NCBI GenBank assembly: GCA_035696165.1
Contig: DASRQX010000153.1
Span: 4,588 to 68,587 of the forward strand
Origin: Palsa-883 sp035696165
GTDB lineage: Bacteria > Pseudomonadota > Alphaproteobacteria > Acetobacterales > Acetobacteraceae
Length of the DNA: 64,000 bases
Direction of reading: 5' to 3'
Within the stretch, counting starts at the first letter, position 1. Each line of letters opens with the position of its first letter. Under the pieces are notes generated by a model that ran no database searches, was not told where the DNA came from, and saw nothing but the letters and a program-made list of their open reading frames with translations. A program made the translations under genes and the position numbers. This document shows positions 54,792-62,965 of this stretch, in pieces.

Positions 54792-56338
54792 CAGCCGCCA
54801 CTCCCCGATGCCGGGTCGCGGACCTGGGTGTGTCCCTGGGTGTGTCCCTGGGCACGTCCCTGATCACGTCCCTGGGGGGCGTCGAGCGCCGCAACCACGC
54901 GCCGCATGCGGCTGCCCAGGCTGCCCTTGACCAGGATTGCGTCGCCCGGCCGCGCCGCGCGAGCGACAATCGGCGCCAATGCCGCCGAATCGGCCGCACA
55001 CATGGCATGCAGCCGTTCCGGCACCGCGTCGCACAAGCCCTGCATCAACGGCCCGCAGGCGAACAGCAGATCGGCTGCCTCGGTGACGGCTGGTGCCAGC
55101 GTGAGGTGCTCGGCCGGCCCTTCGTCGCCCAGTTCCAGCATGTCGCCGAGCACCGCGAGACGCCGCCGCGCCGGTTGCAGCCGCAGCACCTCGAGCGCCG
55201 CGCGCATCGAGGCGCCGTTGCCGTTGTAGCTCTCGTCGAGCAGCAGGGCCGTCCCGCCCGCCACGGCGATCGTGCGCCGCGCGCCACGGCCGGCGACGGG
55301 CGCGAAGCCGGCCAGGGCATCGGCCGCCATGCGTACATCCGCGCCCAGTGCCGTGGCGGCGGCCAGTGCGGCCAGCGCATTCATCGCCATGTGCCGCCCC
55401 GGCGCGTCGATCCGCAGCCGCGCCTCAGTACCGTTGATGCGAACGCGCAGGTCGGTGCCGTCGGCGTCGGTGTCGGCTGCTAGAAGGCACGCATCGGCAC
55501 TCAGGTTCGCACCGAACGTAACAATCCGCAGCCCCCCGGCAGCCTCGCGCGGCCCGGTGGCATCGCGCAGCCCGGCGGTGTCGCGCAGCCCGGCGGCGTC
55601 GCGCAACATCGAGAACAGCGCATTGTCCAGCGGCAGCACGGCGACGCCATCCGGCGGCAGCCCGTGCATGATCGAGGCTTTCTCCGCGGCAATCGCGGCA
55701 ATCGAGCCGAGATAGCCGATATGTGCCTTCTCGACCGTGGTGATGACCGCGACATGCGGCCGCGCCAGGCGCGCCAGCGGAGCGATCTCGCCGGCGTGAT
55801 TCATGCCGATCTCAGCGACGCAGAATCGGGCTTCCGGCGGCAGGCGCGCCAGGGTCAGCGGTACGCCCCAATGGTTGTTGTAGGACGCGACCGCGGCATG
55901 CGTCGGGGCGAATGCGGCCAGCACGCGGCGCAGCATCTCCTTGGTGGTGGTCTTGCCGACGCTGCCGGTGATCGCCACCAACCGGCCGGTGAAGCGCGCG
56001 CGGGCATAGGCGCCGAGCCGCGTGAGCGCCGCCAGCGTGTCGTCGACCCGCAGCAGGCGCGCGGCGATGCCCCCCCCCGTGGTGACGTCCGTGGTGAGCT
56101 CCCCTGGCACATCCCGATGCACCATCGCTCCCGCGGCGCCTTTGGCCAGCGCGTCGACGACGAACTCGTGGCCGTCGCCGTTGTCGCCCCGCAGTGCCAC
56201 AAACAAATCGCCCGGCATCACGGTGCGGGTGTCGATCGATACACCAGTGACCGCGAGGTCCGAGACCATCGCCCCGCCGGTTGCCTCGACCAGATCGCGG
56301 GTGGACCATAAGGGCGTCATGCCTGGCTGGGGCATCAT
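54791..56338 (-). CDS. murF: UDP-MurNAc-tripeptide--D-Ala-D-Ala ligase MurF
   Basis: 515 residues. It adds the D-Ala-D-Ala dipeptide. The ATP loop is ITGSVGKTTTKEMLRR; FCVAEIGMNHAGEI and LLDESYNGNGASMRAAL are characteristic. Two in-frame repeat blocks lengthen it: AGLRD-type six-residue repeats near residue 245 (55540-55611) and a Gln/Gly/Arg tail made of QGRD and QGHT repeats (54824-54883). Starts at an ATGATG that overlaps the murE stop. Confidence 0.97.
   Translation of the reverse strand: MMPQPGMTPLWSTRDLVEATGGAMVSDLAVTGVSIDTRTVMPGDLFVALRGDNGDGHEFVVDALAKGAAGAMVHRDVPGELTTDVTTGGGIAARLLRVDDTLAALTRLGAYARARFTGRLVAITGSVGKTTTKEMLRRVLAAFAPTHAAVASYNNHWGVPLTLARLPPEARFCVAEIGMNHAGEIAPLARLARPHVAVITTVEKAHIGYLGSIAAIAAEKASIMHGLPPDGVAVLPLDNALFSMLRDAAGLRDTAGLRDATGPREAAGGLRIVTFGANLSADACLLAADTDADGTDLRVRINGTEARLRIDAPGRHMAMNALAALAAATALGADVRMAADALAGFAPVAGRGARRTIAVAGGTALLLDESYNGNGASMRAALEVLRLQPARRRLAVLGDMLELGDEGPAEHLTLAPAVTEAADLLFACGPLMQGLCDAVPERLHAMCAADSAALAPIVARAARPGDAILVKGSLGSRMRRVVAALDAPQGRDQGRAQGHTQGHTQVRDPASGSGG
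54824..54883. repeat. Five 12-base repeats at the 3' end of murF
   Basis: Units like ctgggtgtgtcc, the first two identical, encode a Gln-Gly-His/Arg-Thr tail after the last MurF domain. Confidence 0.9.
55540..55611. repeat. 18-base tandem repeats inside murF
   Basis: About four units with the core cgcgcagcccgg at 18-base steps encode Asp-Xaa-Ala-Gly-Leu-Arg repeats in the central domain. Confidence 0.85.
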
Positions 56339-57921
56339 GCGTTACCGCCCCTTTGCCCTATCAGCCGGCGGACCACGGTCACGTCGTCGAACGGGATCAC
56401 TGTCCCGCCGATCGTCTGGCCTTGCTCGTGACCCTTGCCGGCCACCGCCAGCACGTCGCCCGGGCGCAGGTCCTCCAGCGCCGCTGCGATGGCCAACGCG
56501 CGGTCGCCGATCTCCCGGGCACCAATTTCTCTGGTACCAATTTCCCTGGTACCGATCTCTTTCGCGCCGACCGTCGGCGCGGTGGATCCGTTGGCGCACA
56601 CCCCGGCGAGGACGGCCGCGCGGATCGTCGCGGGGTCTTCGCCGCGGGGGTTGTCGTCGGTGACGATCACCACGTCGGCGTAGCGCCCCGCCGCCGCACC
56701 CATCAACGGGCGCTTGCCGCGATCACGATCTCCGCCGGCGCCGAACACCACATGCAGCCGGCCGGATGTGTGCGGACGCAGCGCGGTCAGCAGGCGCTCA
56801 AGCGCATCCGGCGTGTGGGCGTAGTCGACATAGACCGCGGCACCGTTTGCCAGGCGCGCAGCGAGTTCCATGCGCCCGCGGACGCCGGTCAGCATCGGCA
56901 GGCGATCGAGCACATCGCGGACGCCCAATGCGTCCGCCAGGACAGCCGCCATCAGCACGTTGTCCGCCTGGAAGCGACCTGGCAGCTTCAGTTCGACCTC
57001 GCGCCGCACGCCGGCAAGCTCGATCGTCAGGATCTGGCCGTCGGGCCGTGGGATGGTGCTCAGCAGGCGGATCACGGTCCCCGTCTCGCTTCGCGCGCTC
57101 TCGCCAACCAGGCACAGACGCAGCCCGCGGCGGGTGGCGATGTCGCGCAACGCGGCAAGGGTCTCCGGGTCCATGTCGGCGTTCGCCGCCACCGGCGCGC
57201 CGCCCGGCAGCAGGTCCTCGAACAGCCGCAGCTTGGCGGTGCGATAGGCGGCTTCGCTGCCGTGATAGTCCAGGTGGTCGCGCGTCAGGTTGGTGAAGCC
57301 CGCCGCCGTCAGATTCACTCCGTCGAGCCGGAACTGGTCCAGCCCGTGCGACGACGCCTCCAGCGCGGCGTGCGACACGCCGGTGCGCGCCAGGCCGGCC
57401 AGCGTCTCGGCCAGGCTTACCGGGTCGGGCGTGGTCAGCCCGGGCCCGGGGTCGAAGCCCGGCGCGATCACGCCGAGCGTGCCGAGGCTCGCTGCCCTGG
57501 CGCCGTTCGTGGACCAGATCTGGCGCAGGAATTCGACGGTGCTGGTCTTGCCGTTGGTACCGGTGACCGCGACCACGGTCGCGGGCTGCGGGCCGGCCAG
57601 GGCGGCGGCCATCCGCGCCAGGCGCCGGCGCGGCTCGGGATCGAGGATCAGCGGGCGAGGCGGCACGCCTGGCGGCCATTCGGTGCCCTGCGGGGCCAGC
57701 ACCGCCACGGCGCCCCGCTGCACCGCGTCGGCGATGAATGTGCGGCCGTCAACGCTGGCGCCCGGCAGCGCGGCGAACAGGTCACCGGGCACCACCTCGC
57801 GGCTGTCGGCGGTGATGCCGGCCACGTCGAGCGAGGCGATCGACTGCCAGGCGGCCATATCGGCCCCGGCTTGGACGGACGCCGGAAGGGCCTGCGCCCC
57901 GGGGACAAGGTCTTGGCGCAT
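56335..57921 (-). CDS. murE: UDP-MurNAc-L-Ala-D-Glu--meso-diaminopimelate ligase MurE
   Basis: 528 residues. The third amino acid is meso-DAP, shown by the DNPR motif in VTDDNPRGEDP. The P-loop is VTGTNGKTSTVEFLRQ. Between the DNPR region and the final AGKGHEQGQTI block there is an extra loop of four EIGTR-type repeats. The start ATG at 57921 lies four bases after the ftsI stop; the longer frame overlapping ftsI is unlikely. Confidence 0.97.
   Translation of the reverse strand: MRQDLVPGAQALPASVQAGADMAAWQSIASLDVAGITADSREVVPGDLFAALPGASVDGRTFIADAVQRGAVAVLAPQGTEWPPGVPPRPLILDPEPRRRLARMAAALAGPQPATVVAVTGTNGKTSTVEFLRQIWSTNGARAASLGTLGVIAPGFDPGPGLTTPDPVSLAETLAGLARTGVSHAALEASSHGLDQFRLDGVNLTAAGFTNLTRDHLDYHGSEAAYRTAKLRLFEDLLPGGAPVAANADMDPETLAALRDIATRRGLRLCLVGESARSETGTVIRLLSTIPRPDGQILTIELAGVRREVELKLPGRFQADNVLMAAVLADALGVRDVLDRLPMLTGVRGRMELAARLANGAAVYVDYAHTPDALERLLTALRPHTSGRLHVVFGAGGDRDRGKRPLMGAAAGRYADVVIVTDDNPRGEDPATIRAAVLAGVCANGSTAPTVGAKEIGTREIGTREIGAREIGDRALAIAAALEDLRPGDVLAVAGKGHEQGQTIGGTVIPFDDVTVVRRLIGQRGGNA
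56506..56565. repeat. Four 15-base repeats inside murE
   Basis: Units such as accaatttctctggt give Glu-Ile-Gly-Thr-Arg four times over, residues ~453-472 of MurE, in a surface loop of the third domain. Confidence 0.9.
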
Positions 57922-57925
57922 CAGA

Positions 57926-60289
57926 TCAGCGAACTGCACCGACAGGCACCGCGCCGGGGGGAATCCCTGGGGACGCTCTTGGGGACATCGTTGGGGACAT
58001 AGCGACAGACACCGGAAGTAACCGCGCCGGCGGCGACGGCACGGCTTCGGCCTCGTGCCGCGCATCGTGCCGCGCCGAGCGGGTGGCCGTCGTCCCCGAC
58101 CGCGATGGAATTGGTGCCGCGGGCGCCGCCGCCGGCTTCACACCCGACTCCTTCAGACCGGGCGCCTTCAGACCGGACGCCTTCGCACCGGGCGGCTCAG
58201 CTGCTTTCACTTCCGCCACGGCCGGGCCATGTGCCAGGGGTGCGCCCGGCGGGCGTCCGGGTTGCAACGGAATGTACAGCGCCTGGTTGATGGCGGCCGC
58301 GTCCTGCAGGTCCGGCAGCAGCCCGAGCATCGGCGCGATCCGCGAGATCACCCTGCCGGCGGCCGGCGCGGCCACCCAGCCGGCAGTGGCGTAGCCATAG
58401 GTGCTTTTGTTGCCGTGCGGCTCGTCCAGCATCATGTAGACCGCGTAGCGTGGCGCGTTCATCGGGAACACGCTCATGAACGCGGCGACGTTGGTGTGCT
58501 TGCGGTAGCCGTGCGCGCCGACCTTCTCGGCGGTGCCGGTTTTCCCACCGACGTAGTAGCCTGGCACCTCGGCCGGTTTGCCGTAACCGTCGGTGACCAC
58601 CAGGCGCATCAGCTTGCGGATAGTCTCGGAGGTGGATGCCTGCATGACCCGCACCCCCTCGGGCTGTGTGGGGTCAGGATGCGAGCCGGGTGGCAACGCC
58701 AGGATGGTCGGGCGCACCAGCACGCCGCCGTTGGCCACCGCGGCGGTGCCCCGCACGACCTGCAACGGCTCGATCGCGATGCCGTGGCCAAAACCCACCG
58801 TCATCACCGTGGTCTCGCGCCAGTTGGCCGCGGACTGGTATTGCGGCGCGATCGCGCCGGGCAATTCGATCGGCGGGCGTTCGAACATCCCCATCGCCTT
58901 GAGCCAGGCGCGCTGACGCTCGGCGCCGACATCCATTGCGATGTGCGCGGCGCCAAGGTTGGAGGAGTAGGCGAGCACCTCCGGCAGATACAGCCAGCGG
59001 TGCTTGCCCTCGAAATCGGTGATGGTGAACCGGCCGATCACCAATGGCCGCGACGCGTCGAATTCGTCCCAGATGTGAACGATGCCGCCATCCAGCGCCA
59101 TCGACGCGGTCTGCAACTTGAAGGTGCTGCCCGGCTCGTAGCGTCCGGTGATGGCGCGATTGAACTGCTCGTCGTCGGTGCTGGTCTTGAACGCGTTCGG
59201 GTCGTAGTCGGGCAGGCTGACCATCGCCAGGACCTCGCCGGTGTTCACGTCCATGACGATGCCGCAGGCGCCGATCGCGCCGAACTCGGCCATCGCCTTG
59301 GACAGCTCGTCGCGCACCACCGCCTGCACGCGCACGTCGACCGACAGGCGCAGATCGTTCGGATCGGTGAGCAGGCGGTGGTCGAACGATTTTTCCGCGC
59401 CGGCCGCGCCGTGATTGTCGACATCGACGCCGCCCAGCACCTGCGAGACGATGCGCCCCATCGGGTAGCGGCGCACCTCGGAGGGGCGAAAATCCACCCC
59501 GGGGATGCCCAGCCGGTTGACCGCGAGTTCCTCGCGCGGGGTGATCTGCCGCTCGACGAAGGCGAACTGCAGGTTGGTGTCGGACAGGCGCCGCTGCACC
59601 GCCACGGCGTCGATGCGCGGCAGGGCCTGCTTCAGGCGGCGGGTGGCGTCGGCCGGGTCGATGATCTGGCGGGGATCGGCGAACAGCGCGACCGATGGCA
59701 GCGAGATGGCGAGCGGTTGGCCGTTGCGATCGACAATGGTGGCGCGATGATCGAGCGCGCCGATGGCGGCAGGTTGGCCGGTGGGTTGGCCAGTGGACTG
59801 GCCGGCGGGCTCGCCGGCGAGCTGCTCGGTGGTCCGGGCCGCGGACTGCGACCCGAACAACGACGAAGATTTGGCTTGGGATGGCAAAACCACCACCGCA
59901 TCCGGGCGCGGCAGGCGCGGCGCGATCACGGTCGCCACTGTCAGTTTGCCGGCCACGGTCAGGAACAGCAGGGCGAACCCAATCGCAGTGAGGCCCAGCC
60001 GTCGGCGGGTTTTGCGCAGCGCGGCGCGGCGCGCGAGGTCCGGCGCGGTGATGCGCACCGTCTCCATGCGCGGCACCGCGTCGGCGCGCGCCGCGCCGGG
60101 GCGGCTGGAGGGAAGGCCGCCCAGGTGGCGGCCGAGCCAGCCGAGCGGCGCGGAATCGGGCGACGGTGCGTCCGGTGCGGACGCATCCGCCGGGGGCTGT
60201 GCGGTCGACGGGGCGCGGCGGGACGGGTCGTCCCGGGGTGGGTCGCCCCGGGGTAGATCGATTTCGGGCGGGTCGATTGGATCGGTCAT
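57926..60289 (-). CDS. ftsI: Septal transpeptidase FtsI (PBP3)
   Basis: 787 residues, nearly 200 more than E. coli FtsI. FtsI crosslinks septal peptidoglycan with FtsW. A long Pro/Asp/Arg cytoplasmic head precedes the membrane segment LGLTAIGFALLFLTVAG. The pedestal domain starts at HRATIVDRNGQPLA. The active site is Ser388-Thr-Phe-Lys391, with SSN in LAYSSNLGAAH and KTG in GGKTGTAEKVG. Beyond the catalytic domain is a low-complexity tail of about 130 residues. Repeats lie just after the membrane segment (59775-59822) and in the tail (58137-58196 and 57969-58004). Confidence 0.97.
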   Translation of the reverse strand: MTDPIDPPEIDLPRGDPPRDDPSRRAPSTAQPPADASAPDAPSPDSAPLGWLGRHLGGLPSSRPGAARADAVPRMETVRITAPDLARRAALRKTRRRLGLTAIGFALLFLTVAGKLTVATVIAPRLPRPDAVVVLPSQAKSSSLFGSQSAARTTEQLAGEPAGQSTGQPTGQPAAIGALDHRATIVDRNGQPLAISLPSVALFADPRQIIDPADATRRLKQALPRIDAVAVQRRLSDTNLQFAFVERQITPREELAVNRLGIPGVDFRPSEVRRYPMGRIVSQVLGGVDVDNHGAAGAEKSFDHRLLTDPNDLRLSVDVRVQAVVRDELSKAMAEFGAIGACGIVMDVNTGEVLAMVSLPDYDPNAFKTSTDDEQFNRAITGRYEPGSTFKLQTASMALDGGIVHIWDEFDASRPLVIGRFTITDFEGKHRWLYLPEVLAYSSNLGAAHIAMDVGAERQRAWLKAMGMFERPPIELPGAIAPQYQSAANWRETTVMTVGFGHGIAIEPLQVVRGTAAVANGGVLVRPTILALPPGSHPDPTQPEGVRVMQASTSETIRKLMRLVVTDGYGKPAEVPGYYVGGKTGTAEKVGAHGYRKHTNVAAFMSVFPMNAPRYAVYMMLDEPHGNKSTYGYATAGWVAAPAAGRVISRIAPMLGLLPDLQDAAAINQALYIPLQPGRPPGAPLAHGPAVAEVKAAEPPGAKASGLKAPGLKESGVKPAAAPAAPIPSRSGTTATRSARHDARHEAEAVPSPPARLLPVSVAMSPTMSPRASPGIPPGAVPVGAVR
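57969..58004. repeat. Three 12-base repeats at the ftsI 3' end
   Basis: ggggacgctctt, ggggacatcgtt and ggggacatagcg in a row encode Ser-Pro-containing four-residue units near the FtsI C-terminus. Confidence 0.85.
58137..58196. repeat. Four 15-base repeats in the ftsI tail
   Basis: Units such as ttcagaccgggcgcc encode Gly-Leu-Lys-Ala/Glu-Pro/Ser repeats in the periplasmic tail after the transpeptidase domain. Confidence 0.9.
59775..59822. repeat. Four 12-base repeats in the ftsI periplasmic neck
   Basis: Units such as ttggccggtggg encode Gly-Gln-Pro/Ser-Thr/Ala repeats between the membrane anchor and the pedestal domain. Confidence 0.85.
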
Positions 60290-60299
60290 CTTCGTGCGC

Positions 60300-61133
60300 T
60301 CAATTGCCGTTGGCCGACTGCGGCACGAGGGCTACCGGGAGCGGGGCCGGCGGCCGCGTCGAGGCATGCGCCATCCCCAGCAGCGAGCCGGTCATCGCTG
60401 GCGGCGCGGACATGTGTTGCGGCGCGGGTGGGGTCGGCCGATCGAGCTCGGCGATCACCGGCGACGGACTGGCGGGCCGTGCCGGCGCCGGGTTCGCCGG
60501 AGGCACGCGAGCAGGCGCCATAGCGCGGCCCTGCGCGACATCACGCGCTGGCCGCGGCGTCTCGCTCGGCTTGCGGTCTGGCGGCCTGGCGGCCTGGATC
60601 CTGACGGAATCCGCCGCCGCGGCAGGCGAGGGCGTTGACGAGCTGGTCATGGCCATCACGCGCGCGGCGGGTGAGCCGGACGACGCAGAAACTGGGGCAG
60701 CGGTGCCCGGACGAGGGGCGGATGCGAAAGAGGTCGTTGGCGTATCGGGCGCCGCGGCCGGCTCTGTCGTCGCCAGCGGCAGCGTGGTGGACCCGTCGTC
60801 CTCCGGCGTAGCAGACGTTGGCGCAGGTTGGGGCGCGGGCAGCGGTCGCGGCGGCGGCAGGCGGCTGTCCAGATCGGCCATCGCCACGAACTGGCTGGGC
60901 AGCACCGGCTTGATGTCGAGGAATTGGTCGGACAGTTGCTGCAGCCGATCGGGATTGCCGAGCAGGGTCCAGGCAGCGGCGAGCTCGCGCGTCTGCATCC
61001 GTGTCGCGGTGATGATCTTTATGGTGTGCTCGATCTGCTTATCCAGCACCTGCGCCTGATGCTTCGTCTGATAGAGATACAGTCCCGAGCCGAAGGCGAG
61101 CAGCGCGGCGACGCAGGTGAAGGGTCGGATCAT
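60300..61133 (-). CDS. FtsL-like division protein with a long Pro/Ala-rich tail
   Basis: 277 residues. It stands exactly where ftsL is found (rsmH - here - ftsI). A membrane segment fills residues ~4-19 (PFTCVAALLAFGSGLYLYQ), followed by a leucine/heptad stretch to about residue 85 containing TRELAAAWTLLGNPDRLQQLS, which is like FtsL (TM plus coiled coil). The remaining ~190 residues are Pro/Ala/Ser/Thr-rich and look unfolded; typical FtsL proteins are only 90-130 residues. The start overlaps the rsmH stop (ATGA). FtsL normally activates FtsWI with FtsB and FtsQ. The name rests on position and layout. Confidence 0.8.
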   Translation of the reverse strand: MIRPFTCVAALLAFGSGLYLYQTKHQAQVLDKQIEHTIKIITATRMQTRELAAAWTLLGNPDRLQQLSDQFLDIKPVLPSQFVAMADLDSRLPPPRPLPAPQPAPTSATPEDDGSTTLPLATTEPAAAPDTPTTSFASAPRPGTAAPVSASSGSPAARVMAMTSSSTPSPAAAADSVRIQAARPPDRKPSETPRPARDVAQGRAMAPARVPPANPAPARPASPSPVIAELDRPTPPAPQHMSAPPAMTGSLLGMAHASTRPPAPLPVALVPQSANGN

Positions 61134-62158
61134 CGCGGGGCCTCTTTGTCTTCGGCGGCGCCGAACTCGGGCGGATGCACGCGGGCGATCGCGCGCAGCC
61201 GGGCGCTGCGGGCGCGCGGGTTGACAGCAAGCTCGGCGGCACCGGGGCGCAGCGGGCGCTGGGTCAGCAGGCGGAAGCCTGGCGCCGGACGCGCCCGCAG
61301 CCCGCGCGGGTCGTGGCGGGACGGCGCCGCGTCGCGGCCGGCGGCTGCGACCATGAAGCGCTTGACGATACGGTCCTCCAACGAATGAAATGCCACCACC
61401 ACCAGAGCTCCACCGGGTAGCAGCAGGCTGGCAGAGTCGGCCAGCGCGCATTCGATCGCCGCCAGTTCGTCGTTCACCCGGACGCGCAGCGCCTGGAAGC
61501 TGCGGGTGGCGGGATCGATGCCGGAGCGATCGGGCGGAAGTACGGCACGGATGATTTCGGCCAGCCGCGCGGTGGTTTCGATCGGGGCCGCGGTGCGCGC
61601 GGCGACGATGGCGCGGGCGATGCGGCGCGAGGCGCGCTCTTCACCGAAGGTGAACAGGATATCGGCGAGTTCACGTTCCGGGGTCGTGTTGACCAGGTCG
61701 GCCGCGGTGGGGCCGGCGCGGCCCATCCGCATGTCGAGGGGGCCGGTGGTGCGGAACGAGAAGCCGCGCGTGGGATCGTCGAGCTGGAACGAGGAGACGC
61801 CGAGATCGAGCACGATCCCGTCCAGCGCCGCCCCATCGAGCGCGGCGACGCCGTTGGCCGTGAGCAGCGCCAGCAGGTCGGCGAAGTTGCCGTGCAGCAG
61901 ATGCAGCCGGCCGGGGAAACGTGCGGCAAGGCCGGCGCCCCGCGCGATCGCATCCGGATCGCGATCGATCGCCCACAGCGTGCATTGGGCGGCGCCGAGG
62001 ATGGCCGCGGCATAACCGCCGCCGCCAAAGGTGCCGTCGAGGTAGCTGCCGCCGTCACGCGGACGCAGCGTGGCCAGAACTTCACCCAGCATGACGGGGA
62101 TGTGCCCGCTGGTGGCGTGCGCGCTGGTGATGTCCCGGCTTGTCGGTTGATGCTTCAT
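61130..62158 (-). CDS. rsmH: 16S rRNA (cytosine-1402 N4)-methyltransferase RsmH
   Basis: 342 residues. The SAM site is YLDGTFGGGGYAAAIL; other family blocks are GIVLDLGVSSFQLDDPTRGFSFR, then NDELAAIECAL and VVAFHSLEDRIVKRF. It methylates C1402 of 16S rRNA. Start ATG at 62158 overlaps the mraZ stop by four bases. Confidence 0.98.
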   Translation of the reverse strand: MKHQPTSRDITSAHATSGHIPVMLGEVLATLRPRDGGSYLDGTFGGGGYAAAILGAAQCTLWAIDRDPDAIARGAGLAARFPGRLHLLHGNFADLLALLTANGVAALDGAALDGIVLDLGVSSFQLDDPTRGFSFRTTGPLDMRMGRAGPTAADLVNTTPERELADILFTFGEERASRRIARAIVAARTAAPIETTARLAEIIRAVLPPDRSGIDPATRSFQALRVRVNDELAAIECALADSASLLLPGGALVVVAFHSLEDRIVKRFMVAAAGRDAAPSRHDPRGLRARPAPGFRLLTQRPLRPGAAELAVNPRARSARLRAIARVHPPEFGAAEDKEAPR

Positions 62159-62655
62159 GGCGTGCCGGCCCGCTGCGGCGTCCCGGATGGGGTCCCCCCA
62201 GGCGTCCCAGGTGGTGCCAGATCGCGTGCGCGGGTGCGTGCCTCGGCGCGACGACGATCGGCGGCGGCGGGCTCCCATATCTGGAAGGTGGTGCCCATCC
62301 CCATGAACACGACGGCCTCGGTCAGCCCGGCGTGCGCCGCGAGCTGATCGGGAATGAGGATGCGGCCTTCCTTGTCTGCCTCGACCGGGTAGGCGTCGGC
62401 ATACAGCGAGGCAGCAAGATCCTCGTGCTCGGCGCTGAGCGGACTGTAGTGCTCGAGCGGTGTGGCCAGGGTTTCGAACTTGCCGACCGGCCAGGCTTCG
62501 ATGCAGGAGTGGAAATGAGACGGCCGCAGCACGAGTTGGATCCCGGTTCCATTGGTGTTCCCGCTTTCGCGCAAAACAGCGCGAAACGACGCCGGAACTG
62601 AAACGCGTCCCTTGGCGTCCAGCCTGTTCTGGTGGCTGCCGAGGAACTGGTTCAT
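62155..62655 (-). CDS. mraZ: Transcriptional regulator MraZ
   Basis: 166 residues with two SpoVT/AbrB-like modules: FLGSHQNRLDAKGRVSVPASFR in the first and ADKEGRILIPDQLAAHAGL in the second. MraZ binds TGGGN repeats upstream of its own gene and represses the dcw cluster. The ATG at 62655 is chosen because homology begins at MNQFLGS and GGGGAGA lies upstream. A short tail of Gly-Thr-Pro repeats follows the second module. Confidence 0.97.
   Translation of the reverse strand: MNQFLGSHQNRLDAKGRVSVPASFRAVLRESGNTNGTGIQLVLRPSHFHSCIEAWPVGKFETLATPLEHYSPLSAEHEDLAASLYADAYPVEADKEGRILIPDQLAAHAGLTEAVVFMGMGTTFQIWEPAAADRRRAEARTRARDLAPPGTPGGTPSGTPQRAGTP
62177..62212. repeat. Three 12-base repeats at the mraZ 3' end
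   Basis: ggcgtcccggat, ggggtcccccca and ggcgtcccaggt encode Gly-Thr-Pro-type units in the MraZ tail. Confidence 0.8.
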
Positions 62656-62676
62656 GCGTCCGCAGGTCTCCCCGCA

Positions 62677-62711
62677 TGGGAAAACATGGGATAGCACGCC
62701 ACTTCATGGGC
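62677..62711. promoter_or_regulatory. MraZ-box operator for the dcw cluster
   Basis: TGGGA at 62677, TGGGA at 62687 and TGGGC at 62707 stand on the plus strand at exact ten-base steps (the 62697 position is degenerate). The known MraZ site is TGGGN repeats with five-base spacers. They begin 22 bases upstream of the mraZ start and overlap its likely promoter, as expected for self-repression. Confidence 0.75.
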
Positions 62712-62717
62712 CGTCAA
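62688..62717 (-). promoter_or_regulatory. Likely sigma-70-type promoter of mraZ
   Basis: On the minus strand TTGACG (62712-62717) is followed after 18 bases by TATCCC (62688-62693). The -35 is good and the -10 weak. It overlaps the MraZ boxes. Confidence 0.45.
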
Positions 62718-62846
62718 AAGGAATCCGCGGTTTTATCGGCCTGCGCGGTCGAAATTTGACTCGAAACTCAAAGACTTTGCGCTGTTCGAGGCGGCTCGGT
62801 GGCAGGCGATCTTTTCGGGCAAGTATTGGTGTTTTTGTTTTGTTCT

Positions 62847-62938
62847 TGTGGACATCTTTGTGGGCAACGATGTGGAAACCAGGTGTGCAAGGCGATGGAG
62901 AGTGTAAGGCGGCGGGCTGTGGGCAAGTCTGTGGACGA
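62847..62938. repeat. Cluster of TGTGG words at 12-base steps
   Basis: TGTGGACAT (62847), TGTGGGCAA (62859) and TGTGGAAAC (62871) are spaced exactly 12 bases apart; TGTGGGCAA (62918) and TGTGGACGA (62930) form a second pair 12 apart. They resemble the DnaA box TGTGGATAA at about seven of nine positions and also the 12-base repeats seen elsewhere. Confidence 0.7.
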
Positions 62939-62965
62939 AGATGCTAGGCGTGGTGGAGATATCGT

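Larger units (their letters stand above)
62656..62965. other. mraZ upstream region, non-coding
   Basis: 310 bases between the mraZ start and the 3' end of RNase P RNA. It holds the MraZ operator and promoter near 62677-62717, a single GANTC site (gactc near 62759), and a cluster of TGTGG words at 62847-62938. No gene is seen. Confidence 0.8.

Noticed and set aside
62831..62860. Possible LexA box (GTTC-type) in the T-rich stretch before mraZ
   Set aside because: Only one GTTC half is present at the needed spacing, so the alphaproteobacterial GTTC-N7-GTTC rule is not met.
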